From assembly GCA_001931875.2 (NCBI GenBank), contig MSJH02000325.1, positions 1 to 14,621 on the forward strand: a DNA stretch of 14,621 bases. The letters are read 5' to 3'. The notes under the pieces are model-generated. The model saw only the letters and a list, made by a program, of their open reading frames with translations. It did no database searches and was not told the origin of the DNA. How positions within the stretch are numbered: position 1 is the stretch's first letter; the number at the start of each line of letters is the position of its first letter. The stretch comes from Byssochlamys sp. IMV 00236. Its lineage: Eukaryota; Ascomycota; Eurotiomycetes; Eurotiales; Thermoascaceae. Below, one piece after another: positions 1 through 9,000 of this stretch. A program made the translations under genes and the position numbers.

Positions 1-263
1 AAAAAAAAAAAATACCGGATGGAATGAACTAGGTTCTGCATATACAAGAGAGGAGAGAGAGAAAAGAGGAGAAGAGGGGGAGAAAGAGGGGGGGCATATG
101 ACTATTATGACATAAAATGACAAACAATGAACAACCATAAGAAATCAAGGATATACAAAAATAAAAAATAAACAATAAGAAATATAATGATAGAAAGGGC
201 ATGATGAAATGGGGTTTTGCTATAAGATATCATCTTGTTTGTTGCTTGGTTTTGAGATACTGA
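1..263. other. Non-coding DNA downstream of the homeodomain gene, with a homopurine tract
   Basis: This stretch lies 3' of the minus-strand homeodomain gene. It starts with a 12-nt A run and carries an uninterrupted purine tract at 46-94 (49 nt of A and G, none of C or T), followed by A-rich sequence to about 200. No credible coding exon, RNA gene or canonical AATAAA for the minus gene was seen. The purine tract could form triplex-type structure, which is inference only. Confidence 0.6.
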
Positions 264-836
264 TTAGAAATCTTTATAATGAAAGTGATCAACAGAACCT
301 GGACTGGGGAATGAGATACTGGATGGGCTATGCAATGGCTGACAGCAATGATTTGAGGGAAGTCTTAAGGGAGGTAAAGAAACCTTTGATTGGTTCTGTA
401 ACTGATGGAAAGAGATATCAGATGTGGGCGAAGTAGGTGGAGAGATAGGTGGAAGATAATAGTATGATGATTCTTGAGCACCTTGACGTCCTCGATTGCG
501 GAGGGCTTGGCGCTTATTTTGGAACCAGATCTGAACTGTACGAGGACTCATCCCAAGCTGCTTTCCGAGTGCTCTACGAACTTCAGTGGATGGAAAATAG
601 GTTTGACTGAAAACACGGTTCAAGACAGCTAATTGATCGGGTGATGCTCTCTTTCTTTTCACTTTCAGGTCAGTGCGCTGTTGATGATCATCAAACGAGG
701 TTGGTGAGAGTGGGGGAGATGATAAGAGGTTAGCAATGTTAATTTTTGATGAAGTAGGTGCTTTGTGATGAGTGTAAACAGTGTTGGCTTCCAAGCAAAG
801 CTCTGAAAGAGAAGGTAAGGTGCAGCTAGGATACAT
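264..836 (-). CDS. Homeodomain transcription factor
   Basis: A single-exon gene of 190 residues that should act in the nucleus as a sequence-specific DNA-binding regulator. The homeodomain spans about residues 57-116. Its recognition helix reads TVQIWFQNKRQALRNR, giving the invariant W104, F105, N107 and R109 (homeodomain positions 48, 49, 51, 53) and Q106 at position 50, the main specificity residue. A basic patch (KVKRKR, 58-63) opens the domain and may also be the nuclear signal. Both flanks are Ser/Pro-rich with several SP/TP sites (for example residues 128-138), typical of disordered, phosphorylatable arms. The ATG at 836 was chosen because a TATA box at 901-911 lies about 65 bp upstream; an in-frame ATG at 914 overlaps that box and would add an unlikely hydrophobic leader. 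It resembles fungal Yox1/Pho2-type homeodomains in general form, but no ortholog is claimed. The C-terminal half carries PPLRLPS (155-161), shared with the gene at 13111-14305. Confidence 0.9.
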   Translation of the reverse strand: MYPSCTLPSLSELCLEANTVYTHHKAPTSSKINIANLLSSPPLSPTSFDDHQQRTDLKVKRKRASPDQLAVLNRVFSQTYFPSTEVRRALGKQLGMSPRTVQIWFQNKRQALRNRGRQGAQESSYYYLPPISPPTSPTSDISFHQLQNQSKVSLPPLRLPSNHCCQPLHSPSSISFPSPGSVDHFHYKDF

Positions 837-900
837 GATGAAAGAAATGAAAAAGACAAGTGAATTTAATAAAAAACAAATTGACAATAAAAAGGATACA

Positions 901-911
901 CTATTTATATA
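901..911 (-). promoter_or_regulatory. TATA box of the homeodomain gene
   Basis: On the minus strand this reads TATATAAATAG, a consensus-quality TATA element about 65 bp upstream of the ATG at 836. Transcription would then start near 870, leaving a short leader rich in T and C. Its position favours the inner ATG over the one at 914. Confidence 0.7.
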
Positions 912-937
912 CATGTCAACAAGAAATCTGACCCCCC

Positions 938-963
938 TTCAACTCAGGCTACAGTGAGTTCAA
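938..963. promoter_or_regulatory. Interrupted palindrome upstream of the homeodomain promoter
   Basis: The arms TTCAACTCA (938-946) and TGAGTTCAA (955-963) are reverse complements at 8 of 9 positions, with an 8-nt spacer. It sits about 30 bp upstream of the TATA box. Such dyads often bind dimeric regulators; no specific factor is suggested, and chance is possible. Confidence 0.35.
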
Positions 964-1312
964 GGTTATAGAGTAAAGAAACAGCAAAATAAAGGGATTA
1001 ACCGTGATTTTTCCTTTTTTGATCAGGTCTGAGTGTTGTCTTTCCCTGTATTATAAATCCAGTTTAGGTATTAACAATTGTCAACACAAGCAATAATACT
1101 AGCAAGATTTACATACTCCTCTTTCCTTTCACCCCCTTTTTTAAGCTCCTGTTTGAAAGATTAATATATTGAATGATTAGGAGAATAGTTTATAAAGAGA
1201 GAGAGAGAGAGAGAGAGAGAGACAATCACAGCCAAATAAAACAAACAAACGAACTTAGACAAAGGAGTTTAATAAAAAAGGGGGGTTAATGTAATACAGC
1301 CATAAAGAATAG
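964..1312. other. Intergenic DNA between the homeodomain gene and BUD13
   Basis: This holds the upstream region of the minus-strand homeodomain gene and the 3' side of BUD13, so two minus-strand genes are in tandem here. Apart from the GA microsatellite at 1197-1222, no coding exon or RNA gene was recognised. No AATAAA for BUD13 was found on the minus strand. Confidence 0.6.
1197..1222. repeat. (GA)13 microsatellite
   Basis: Thirteen perfect GA units in non-coding DNA about 90 bp beyond the BUD13 stop codon. A second GA run occurs at the right edge of the window. Confidence 0.95.
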
Positions 1313-2453
1313 TTACATATCTTCTGTAGACCAAGCATGAGCCTCAGCTGCTCGTGATTTAGCTTGATTCTTTTGTAGTAAAAGGTTATCTTCAAATCCT
1401 GTGGATCGATCTACTCCATCCCAGCGATATCCTGGGGGTATCATGAAACGGTTTGGTTTCCAAGCACCCTTATAGGTGGGACGTACCAGTCTCTTTCCTT
1501 TTGAGGTTGATTTTTTCTATAATGGTTCATTAAAATCAGTCTCCTCTTTTGCGATCAACCTTTGTCTCCTCAAAAGAACACAACTTACTGTCAAGAATCC
1601 GGCAGCTGGATCATTCCATCTTTCTTTTTCCTTAAGCTCTTGATTAAGCTCTACATCATCTGCATATCTACACACATATATACAAAATGAATTAATGTTT
1701 CTTTTAAATTAAACTATAATACCTTGCCAAAGGTTTATCTTTTTCTTCCATCAATCGCCTTTTTTCTTCTTCAGCCGCTCTTCTCTGAACCAACCCCTTG
1801 CCCCATTCCATTCTTTTTGCTTCTTTCTCTATCTCTTCCCTTCTTCGCCTAGCCTCCTCAGCCTTTTTAACTTTTATATCAACTTTTCTACCCGATACAT
1901 CTCGATATACAGTTTCAGCTGCCTCCTCTTGATGTTCCCTTTTTAAACGCTCCATAGCTCGTTTCTCAGCCAGTCTTGCTCTTTCTGCCTCGGCTTTGAT
2001 TTCTTCTTTTGTCAGCACACCAGCCCTTTGTCCGTTTGACATACGAGGTACATCATCACTTTCAACCACAACTGGGGCGTCATCCTCATCCATATCTTCT
2101 AGTGTCTCGGCCTCTTGCCGCCTTACTCCTTCTCGTACTGTCTGCCAGTTGTTGACTGCTCCGTGAAAGGGATCTCCTTTTGTAACAAATTCTGCTTCAA
2201 TTTCTAATTCCTTTGCTTCCGTGTCTTCCTTTTTATCTTCAGTGTTCCAGCCAAATGCGTCTTCATCAATGATGCCAATGTTTCCTAATTTAGGGGCTGT
2301 CGTAGATGACTTTTTCTTTTTCTTTTTTTTCCTTGTACTGTCGTCCAAATACTTTGCAACAATATATGCTTTGGTCGCTGCGTCACCCGGCCCTCTTGCA
2401 AGATATTTCTGTCTTATGATTTCGTCATTATCAAGTTGTTTAATCTTATCCAT
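1313..2453 (-). CDS. BUD13: Pre-mRNA-splicing factor Bud13 (RES complex subunit)
   Basis: Bud13 (Cwc26) forms the spliceosomal retention-and-splicing (RES) complex with Snu17 and Pml1. Inferred exons are 2453-1723, 1667-1589 and 1516-1313, joined by GT-AG introns of 55 and 72 nt, giving 337 residues. The N-terminal family block is visible as [11 protein letters not shown], a poly-lysine run, then [12 protein letters not shown]. The C-terminal block contains [29 protein letters not shown] across the first splice junction, then [24 protein letters not shown] and the terminal AWSTEDM, all strongly Bud13-like. The middle is charged and helical. The first ATG in frame is at 2453; it places about 26 residues ahead of the family block that I do not recall from other Bud13 proteins. 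The gene is divergent from UTP3 with 156 bp between the start codons. Confidence 0.93.
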
Positions 2454-2609
2454 AATTTCAATAATTTTTTTAAAAAAAGAGACGAATTTCCTGCAGAACA
2501 GATAGTTTCCCAATTAGGGACCCTGTGACGGCTGGGCTGCCCCACAGTAAGCCACTTGTAAAGTTGAAAAAAAAAAAAAAATAACTTTCTTCAGTATACT
2601 TATATAAAC
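2454..2609. promoter_or_regulatory. Compact divergent promoter of BUD13 and UTP3
   Basis: Only 156 bp separate the two start codons, so both promoters must lie here or reach into coding DNA. It contains a CCAAT pentamer at 2510-2514 and a 15-nt A tract at 2567-2581 that could keep the region nucleosome-poor. The middle (about 2518-2550) is GC-richer than its surroundings. Co-regulation of the two genes is inference. Confidence 0.6.
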
Positions 2610-4585
2610 ATGGGCAAGAAAAAGACACCTGTATTTCGTAAGGCTGTCACTCAGGAAGATCCATCCAAGAACGACAAGATAAAAGCTATTCGTACCTGGG
2701 ACGACATTGAACATGACTCTGAGGATGACTGTAAGTCTTTTTATTTAGCTTATAAACAATTGTAACTGATCTTGTGAATAGTTCATGACGAAAGAGGGAA
2801 AATATTGTTGGAGGATCAAGATGAGGATGATCAAGGTAAGATCTTGTTTATAAACATATTTACAATTGTTTTTTAATCAATTACACAAAAATAGACATTA
2901 GTGATCATGAAGTATATGGATTAGAAGGACTTGAGTCCGAAGAAGAAGAAGAAGCTGACGATGATGAAGTTGAAGAAAGCAAAGCGGAGCCAGCTGAAGG
3001 TAATACTAAAAAGATATATAAAAAAAGTAGATATTGATAAATATTTGTAGATAAAACATGGGGTAGCTCTAAAAAGGCTTACTACGACGCTGATGAAGCT
3101 AGTGATCTTGATGAAATGAAGGAAGAAGAAGAGGAAGCCTTGAGAATCCAAAAAGAACATCTTGCTCATATGGATGAGGCAGACTTTGTCGATGACACTT
3201 TACCAGGATGGGGATTAGGTGCCAATCAAGATGCTGAGGTTGATAAGAAGCTTGTGGAAGACGTGACTAAAGATTTGGAAGATATATCATTTAGGTAGGT
3301 CGTCGTTTTTATTTGTACTCATGAGTCTAATTCAAACTCTAGCACAAAGCAAGCTGAAAAGCGACGAAAGAATCTTTCTGTTGCCGAAAAGTTAAAGATC
3401 ATTCAAAATGAATCACCAGAACTCATCGACTTATTGGATGAATTTAAAGAACGTTCACAAACAGTCGAACAGATGCAGAGCCTTGTTGATAAAATACAGA
3501 AAAAGGAAGCACAAGAAGCGTATGCTGCTCAATTCATTTTATTCAAGTATCAGACACTCATGAATTACATGACCAATATATCCTTTTACTTTGCATTAAA
3601 AGCATCACAGACAACAGATATTCGTGAACACCCAGTCATTCAAGCATTATTTCATCTTCGTCAGACTATGGAAAAAGTAGAAAGTGTGGAACAGAAATTA
3701 AAGCCCGAGATCAGCAAGTTCATCACAGGCCTCGATAGTGAAGGTGCTTTTGTAAAGCACAATGGCACAAAGAAGCAGGTTGATGAAGAAGATGATATGT
3801 CAGATATTCAAAGTGAACAGGAATCTGAACACTTTGACGAAGAAGAATTTGCTGGCTTTGATGAAGAAGAAGAAGAAGAAAAGACACGTATTGCAGATAT
3901 AGAAGAAGAATTCAAGAGTCTAAAGAAAGCCAGCAAAAAGCGAAAGAGACAGGCCATGGAAGACTTTGGAGAATTGGATGCATTGGATGAACTTGATATG
4001 GAAGATAAACTGGTGAAGAAGAAGTCCATTAGGGATTACATTGCCAAGATTGAATCTAAGCAAGCAAAGAACACGAATAAATACCAGGGTGATTCAGATC
4101 TGCCTTATAGAGAACGTACCAAACAAGAACCAAAGGGTGTTGCTCAACCTACAGATAAATCTGCTGATTTGGATGACGCTGACTGGGATGAGGATGATGC
4201 TGCAGCGGCTAATGAAATTCGTAATGGAAAAGCAGACTCAGACGAAGAATATTATGCAGATACCGTTGCTGCAAAGAGAGCAAACAAGCAAGCTAAATTA
4301 GAAGAATATGAAACTTCGAGACCAGAGATATTAGATAGAGATATTGGAGTTGATGATGGTCAGAAACGATTAGCAAGCTACAAGATCTTGAAGAATAGAG
4401 GATTAACACCACACCGTAAGAAGGAGAATAGAAATGCACGTGTGAAGAATAGAATGAAATACGACAAGAAGATGAAGAAGCTTTCTTCAACAAGAGCAGT
4501 CTACAAGGCACCTGCATCTAACTATGGAGGTGAAATGAGTGGTGTAAAGACAAATATTGTCAAATCAGTCAAATTATCAAAATAA
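2610..4585 (+). CDS. UTP3: U3 snoRNP/SSU processome protein Utp3 (Sas10)
   Basis: Utp3/Sas10 is a nucleolar component of the small-subunit processome needed for 18S rRNA maturation. Inferred exons are 2610-2730, 2782-2835, 2895-2999, 3051-3294 and 3343-4585, with GT-AG introns of 51, 59, 51 and 48 nt, giving 588 residues, within the range of known members (yeast is about 610). The start MGKKKTPVFRK is basic. Residues 40-120 are acidic and include DKTWGSSKKAYY, a family landmark. The Sas10/Utp3 domain lies at about 200-290 (PELIDLLDEF ... KYQTLMNYMTNISFYFALKA ... HPVIQALFHLR). Long Asp/Glu tracts follow. The C-terminal Sas10 domain, roughly the last 85 residues, contains the diagnostic KILKNRGLTPHRKKENRNAR. 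The gene converges with the Rrp17-type gene, another ribosome-biogenesis factor. An AATAAA at 4587-4592 sits just past the stop. Confidence 0.95.
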
Positions 4586-4719
4586 TAATAAAGTTAAGCC
4601 TCTCTACTCCTTTTTTAATTGATCAACATATTAATTTCATTTTATGTGTCAAGTATTTAATAACTGTTGCATATATTGACACTTATCATCCTGCATCAAA
4701 CTTTCTACTCTTTATTGTA
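4586..4719. terminator. Shared convergent 3' region of UTP3 and the RRP17-type gene
   Basis: The 134-bp gap between two convergent stop codons contains an AATAAA on the plus strand at 4587-4592 and one on the minus strand at 4711-4716, each close to its stop codon. The transcripts may overlap at their 3' ends. It is AT-rich and holds no other gene. Confidence 0.55.
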
Positions 4720-5277
4720 TTAATTACTATCCTCTCCCAAGTCTTCAATCACTGTTACTGTCGTCAAGGATGTTTCTGACTTGAACTCTTTTACGACTGG
4801 ATCTTTCTTTTCTTCTCCTTTTTCTTCTTCATCTTCATCTTCAAAATGATCTGGTTCATCAATACCAACTAAAGATAAAATCCATCAATGAACTGTTTAT
4901 ATTTCTTCTTTGTCTTTTCCTTACCTCTCAACATGGCTGCCATTTCCTGTACATTTTTATCTGCAAGTCTTTGTCTTTCTTCTCTTGCTTCTCTACGACT
5001 ACGTAGTTTTTCTTCTTTGGCCAATTTTGCATATTTCTCTTTTGTTTTATTCTTTCTTTCCAGTTTTCTTTTATGGAATCCAGTCAGATACTCTCTAATA
5101 TGTTACTGATTAGCTTTTTTGTGTTCATGATCAAAAGGCAAGATCGTACTGTCTTTTCTCTGGATCAAACTCTACATATTCCACTGTTTCTTGTTTTGCC
5201 TTTCTCTTTTTTGCATATATTTTACTTCCAGCAGATAAAATATCTGTATTCTTAACCTTTTTGCTCTTTGCTTTCAT
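4720..5277 (-). CDS. RRP17: Rrp17/NOL12-family pre-rRNA processing protein
   Basis: Members of this family (yeast Rrp17, animal NOL12/Nop25) are nucleolar proteins acting in large-subunit rRNA maturation; yeast Rrp17 has 5'-3' exonuclease activity. Inferred exons are 5277-5150, 5094-4925 and 4868-4720, with GT-AG introns of 55 and 56 nt, giving 148 residues, a short family member. The signature FDPEKRQEYLTGFHKRKLER spans the first splice junction at about residues 37-56, followed by a long basic helix rich in Lys, Arg and Glu to about residue 99, then an acidic C-terminus. The reading frame continues upstream of the ATG at 5277 without another ATG, so this start is the only usable one. The minus strand carries AATAAA at 4711-4716. 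It lies tail-to-tail with UTP3 and head-to-head with the myosin gene. The family call is firm; precise orthology is inferred. Confidence 0.85.
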
Positions 5278-5560
5278 TACAATCAAAACTACAAATCTAC
5301 TTGTTCTTTTTCTATGCAGAAATAGTGAGTAAAATAGCAAGGAAAAAAGCGGTCACACAAAGCCTCCCAGGGCACCAAACCAAGAGACAGAGAGAGGATG
5401 GTGTTTTTAAAGCCCAGTCTGATGACACACAAACAGCAACTTAGTTACCCATCCTCTCCTCCTCCTTTTTTTTTGCTCTCTCTCTCACAACTATCTGGGG
5501 ATATAGCAAAGAGACCCCACATTCAGATATTTCTATAGATACATGTCAATGTATGACTTA

Positions 5561-5770
5561 TCATCCATATTTCCTTTTGTAGAAATAATATAGTCGGATT
5601 GAATTCAATAAAGTAAATCCTTTTTCATTCAGGGCCGTATATACAAATGAACTTTGCAATATAGTTTTACCAATATATATTTTATATCGGATCAACGGAA
5701 CTGTAGGACGAGTCTTTTTTTTGGGATCACTATATAGACCATATGACAAGCAACTGCGCTTCTGTGACAT
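5561..5770 (-). other. Small unassigned open reading frame, 69 codons
   Basis: An ATG-initiated frame in the myosin/RRP17 intergenic region. The product would be basic and rich in Lys, Tyr, Arg and Leu, with the stretch TALNEKGFTLLNSIRLYYF looking more protein-like than most random frames. I do not recognise it. Joining it to an upstream ATG at about 5873 through a GT-AG intron led quickly to a stop. It may be a short gene, a decayed fragment or chance. Confidence 0.2.
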
Positions 5771-5976
5771 TCAGCCCAGTGAAATAGATACATGGTTGTA
5801 GAGATGATAGATATAAAGAATATAGAACACATATATGTTACCAAGCAACGCATCTATAACTGTTCGTGCCATTTTTTTGTTACTCTACTATAGTTGTCAC
5901 TGCTACGTTAGAAAAAGAGTTTCCAAAAATAAAGTTTGTATTGTGAAACGTTTACCTTCTTTTTCAAGTCTTGGTG

Positions 5977-6009
5977 CCTTTTTTTTTTTTTTCTTTCTTT
6001 CTTTCTCTT
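5977..6009 (+). promoter_or_regulatory. Pyrimidine tract of the myosin V leader or promoter
   Basis: Thirty-three consecutive C or T residues end about 50 bp before the ATG at 6059. Such CT blocks commonly mark transcription starts in filamentous fungi. The start site itself cannot be read from sequence. Confidence 0.5.
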
Positions 6010-6058
6010 ACCTCTTCTTTTTATTACTTTCCTTGCAAAACCTATAACAAAAGAAGCG

Positions 6059-9000
6059 ATGACAGACTCACTTTCTTCGGGAGTCTCACAGGCTTTGCAA
6101 GTCTATACAAAAGGTACCAAGGCTTGGTTTGAAGATGAAGACGAAGCTTGGGTTTCAGCAACTGTCATATCAAAAGAAGAGACTGACACAGGTGTCAAGA
6201 TTATATTTGAAGACGATAAGGATTCAGGAAGGGTATGTCTTTCAACATTTTAAAATAAGCAAGGCTAATAAATATTAGCAACATGTCTTTGAATCGACCT
6301 ATGCAGTTTTAGAAAAGCAGAAAGGTGCTAATCTGCCACCACTAAGGAATCCACCAAGATTAGAAAATATTGAAGACTTGACCAACCTCAGTTACCTTAA
6401 CGAACCTTCAGGTACACACACACACACACACAAATGTTTGTTTATTATATCTTAACTTTTGTTTTAGTCTTAAACACTATTCGTACTCGATACTTTCAGC
6501 GCAACATCTATACATACTCCGGTATCGTCTTGATTGCTGCCAATCCCTTTGCTAGTGTACCATTATATGAACCTGACATTATCCAACAATATTCGGGCAG
6601 AAGACGTGGTGAACTAGAACCTCACTTGTTTGCTATTGCTGAAGATGCTTACAGATGTATGGTCCGAGAAAAGACTAATCAGACAGTGGTTGTATCTGGT
6701 GAAAGGTAGCCTTTTAGAAAAAAAGATATATAGCAATTTATATTGACCATCATCCATAGTGGTGCAGGTAAAACAGTATCAGCTACACACATTATGAGAT
6801 ACTTTGCCACGGCAGATGATAAAGAATCAGGAAAAGTCAAGGAATCAGGAGGGATGACAGAAGTAGAAGAACAGATTATGGGTAAAATAAATAAATAAAA
6901 AAAGCTAAGCCCAGTTGGCGATCAAAAAATACTTACACAAAAACATAGCCACCAATCCGATCATGGAAGCGTTTGGTAATGCAAAGACGACGAGAAACAA
7001 CAACAGTTCGAGATTTGGTAAATACATCGAGGTAAATCATCTTTAGTTCTTAAAAGCAATAAACTTATTGTGAATAGATCCAATTTGACAATAGAAATAA
7101 TATCGTGGGTGCAAAGATCAGAACGTATCTTTTGGAAAGATCTCGTTTGATCTTTCAGCCAGAGACAGAAAGAAATTATCACATTTTTTATCAAGTAAGA
7201 AAGTAGCGAAAAGAATGACCTTTTATAACCTTTTTTTTTTTCATAGCTCTGTCTTGGTGCTCCAATCAATGAACGAAAAAACCTCGAATTGGGTGACTGG
7301 ACTAAGTTTCATTATCTTAATCAAAGTGGCACTGGTACAATTCCTGGTGTGGATGATGCAGCTGAATTTGAATTAACACAGAAATCACTCTCTCTTGTCG
7401 GTATCTCTGTCGAGCAACAATGGCAAATCTTTAAGCTCTTGGCTGCTTTACTTCATATCGGTAATATCGAAGTCGGAGGTCGTACTGATGCCTCTATTGA
7501 TGATAATCAATCTGCCCTTATCATTGCCACAAAGCTGCTGGGTATCAAGACGTCCGAGTTCAAGAAATGGTTGACGAAACGACAAATCATTACAAGAAAT
7601 GAAAAGATTGTGAAAAATCTGAGCATCGTACAGGCTACGGTCGTCAGGGACTCTGTTGCTAAATATATCTATGCCAGCTTATTCGATTGGCTAGTCAAAG
7701 TTGTTAATGATAGCTTGTCTTGTCACGAAGAAGGCAAGGTTCGCACATTCATCGGTGTCTTGGATATTTATGGTTTTGAGCACTTTAAGAAAAATTCATT
7801 TGAACAGTTCTGTATCAACTATGCTAATGAAAAGCTTCAGCAACAGTTCAATCAGCACGTATTTAAGCTCGAACAGGAAGAATACGTCAAGGAAAAGATT
7901 GACTGGAAATTCATCGAGTTTAGTGACAATCAGAAGTGTATTGAAGTGATCGAATCCAAGTTGGGTATTCTTTCACTTTTAGATGAAGAGTCAAGAATGC
8001 CTTCAGGAACAGATCAAGGCTTTTGTAACAAGTTGTATGCTAGTTTCTCGGATCCCAGCTACAAGAATTACTTCAAGAAGCCTAGATTTTCAAATTCTGC
8101 ATTTACTGTTGTCCATTACGCTCATGAAGTAGAGTATGACTCGGAAGGCTTTATCGATAAGAACAAAGATACTGTGCCTGATGAACTTTTGTCCTTGCTA
8201 CAAAATGCCGAATCTCCCTTCTTGGTGGATATGCTTCAGACAGCTACTGCAGCTGCTACAGCCGCTAGTCAAGAAGTCAAGGTAAAAATAATAATAATCA
8301 AATAACGATGATACTAATATGACAATAGCCTGCACCTGTTAAAAAAGTAGGTATGGCAGTAGCAAAGAAGCCTACATTAGGTTCTATTTTCAAAGTAAGC
8401 AAAAAACAAAAGAAATCTATGCATGAATATTTACCTTGATTATTATTAGCTTTCGCTTATCAGCTTGATGGATACAATCAGCAAGACCAACGTTCATTAT
8501 ATTCGTTGTATCAAGCCAAACGAAGCCAAGGTTGCTTGGGGTTTTGAGCCCAACATGGTCTTATCCCAGTTACGTGCCTGTGGTGTTTTGGAAACCATCC
8601 GTATCAGTTGTGCAGGTTATCCTTCTCGTTGGACCTTTGCAGACTTTGCAGACAGGCAAGTGAATTTTTGTTTGCATATTTCAAATAATAACATTTCTGT
8701 AGATTCTATGCGCTAGTCAATTCCAAATACTGGGATCCTAACCTTAATCCTGATGTGAATGAATTATGCCGCGTCATTTTAGAAAAGTATATTCCTGACA
8801 AGGACAAGTATCAAATCGGTCTTACCAAGATATTCTTCCGTGCAGGACAGGTACGTATAAATACAAAAAAAAAAGGGAGCCAAAACCTCATATGGTGTTA
8901 GCTTGCTTATCTTGAAAAATGCCGAAGAGAAAGATGGGACGAATGCACGATCCTGTTACAGAAAAACATGCGTCGTTTTATTGTTCGTATCCGATACCTT

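Larger units (their letters stand above)
5278..6058. promoter_or_regulatory. Divergent intergenic region between the RRP17-type gene and myosin V
   Basis: A 781-bp region that must hold both promoters. It contains a pyrimidine-rich block at 5452-5486 broken by one G, a small open frame on the minus strand (described separately), and an uninterrupted 33-nt pyrimidine tract at 5977-6009 leading into the myosin start. No clear TATA box close to either start codon was found, and no tRNA-like fold was recognised. Confidence 0.55.

Noticed and set aside
837..914. Longer homeodomain protein starting at the ATG at 914
   Set aside because: That ATG overlaps the TATA box at 901-911, and the extra residues would be a hydrophobic leader unsuited to a nuclear protein.
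2601..2608. TATATAAA as the UTP3 TATA box
   Set aside because: It ends one base before the start codon, too close to direct a transcript that includes this ATG, and the sequence after the ATG looks like the true N-terminus.
4888..5255. Plus-strand hydrophobic frames opposite the RRP17-type gene
   Set aside because: They are antisense to Lys/Glu-rich coding sequence, which yields Phe/Leu/Ser runs that imitate membrane proteins.
5936..6058. Hydrophobic N-terminal extension of myosin V, as if a signal peptide
   Set aside because: The frame is open upstream only because the pyrimidine tract encodes Phe, Leu and Ser; there is no ATG in it, and class V myosins are cytosolic. The ATG at 6059 is followed directly by normal myosin sequence.
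8660..8702. Ordinary GT-AG intron starting at 8660
   Set aside because: The 43-nt join gives the wrong frame and loses [10 protein letters not shown]; only the GC donor at 8656 restores it.
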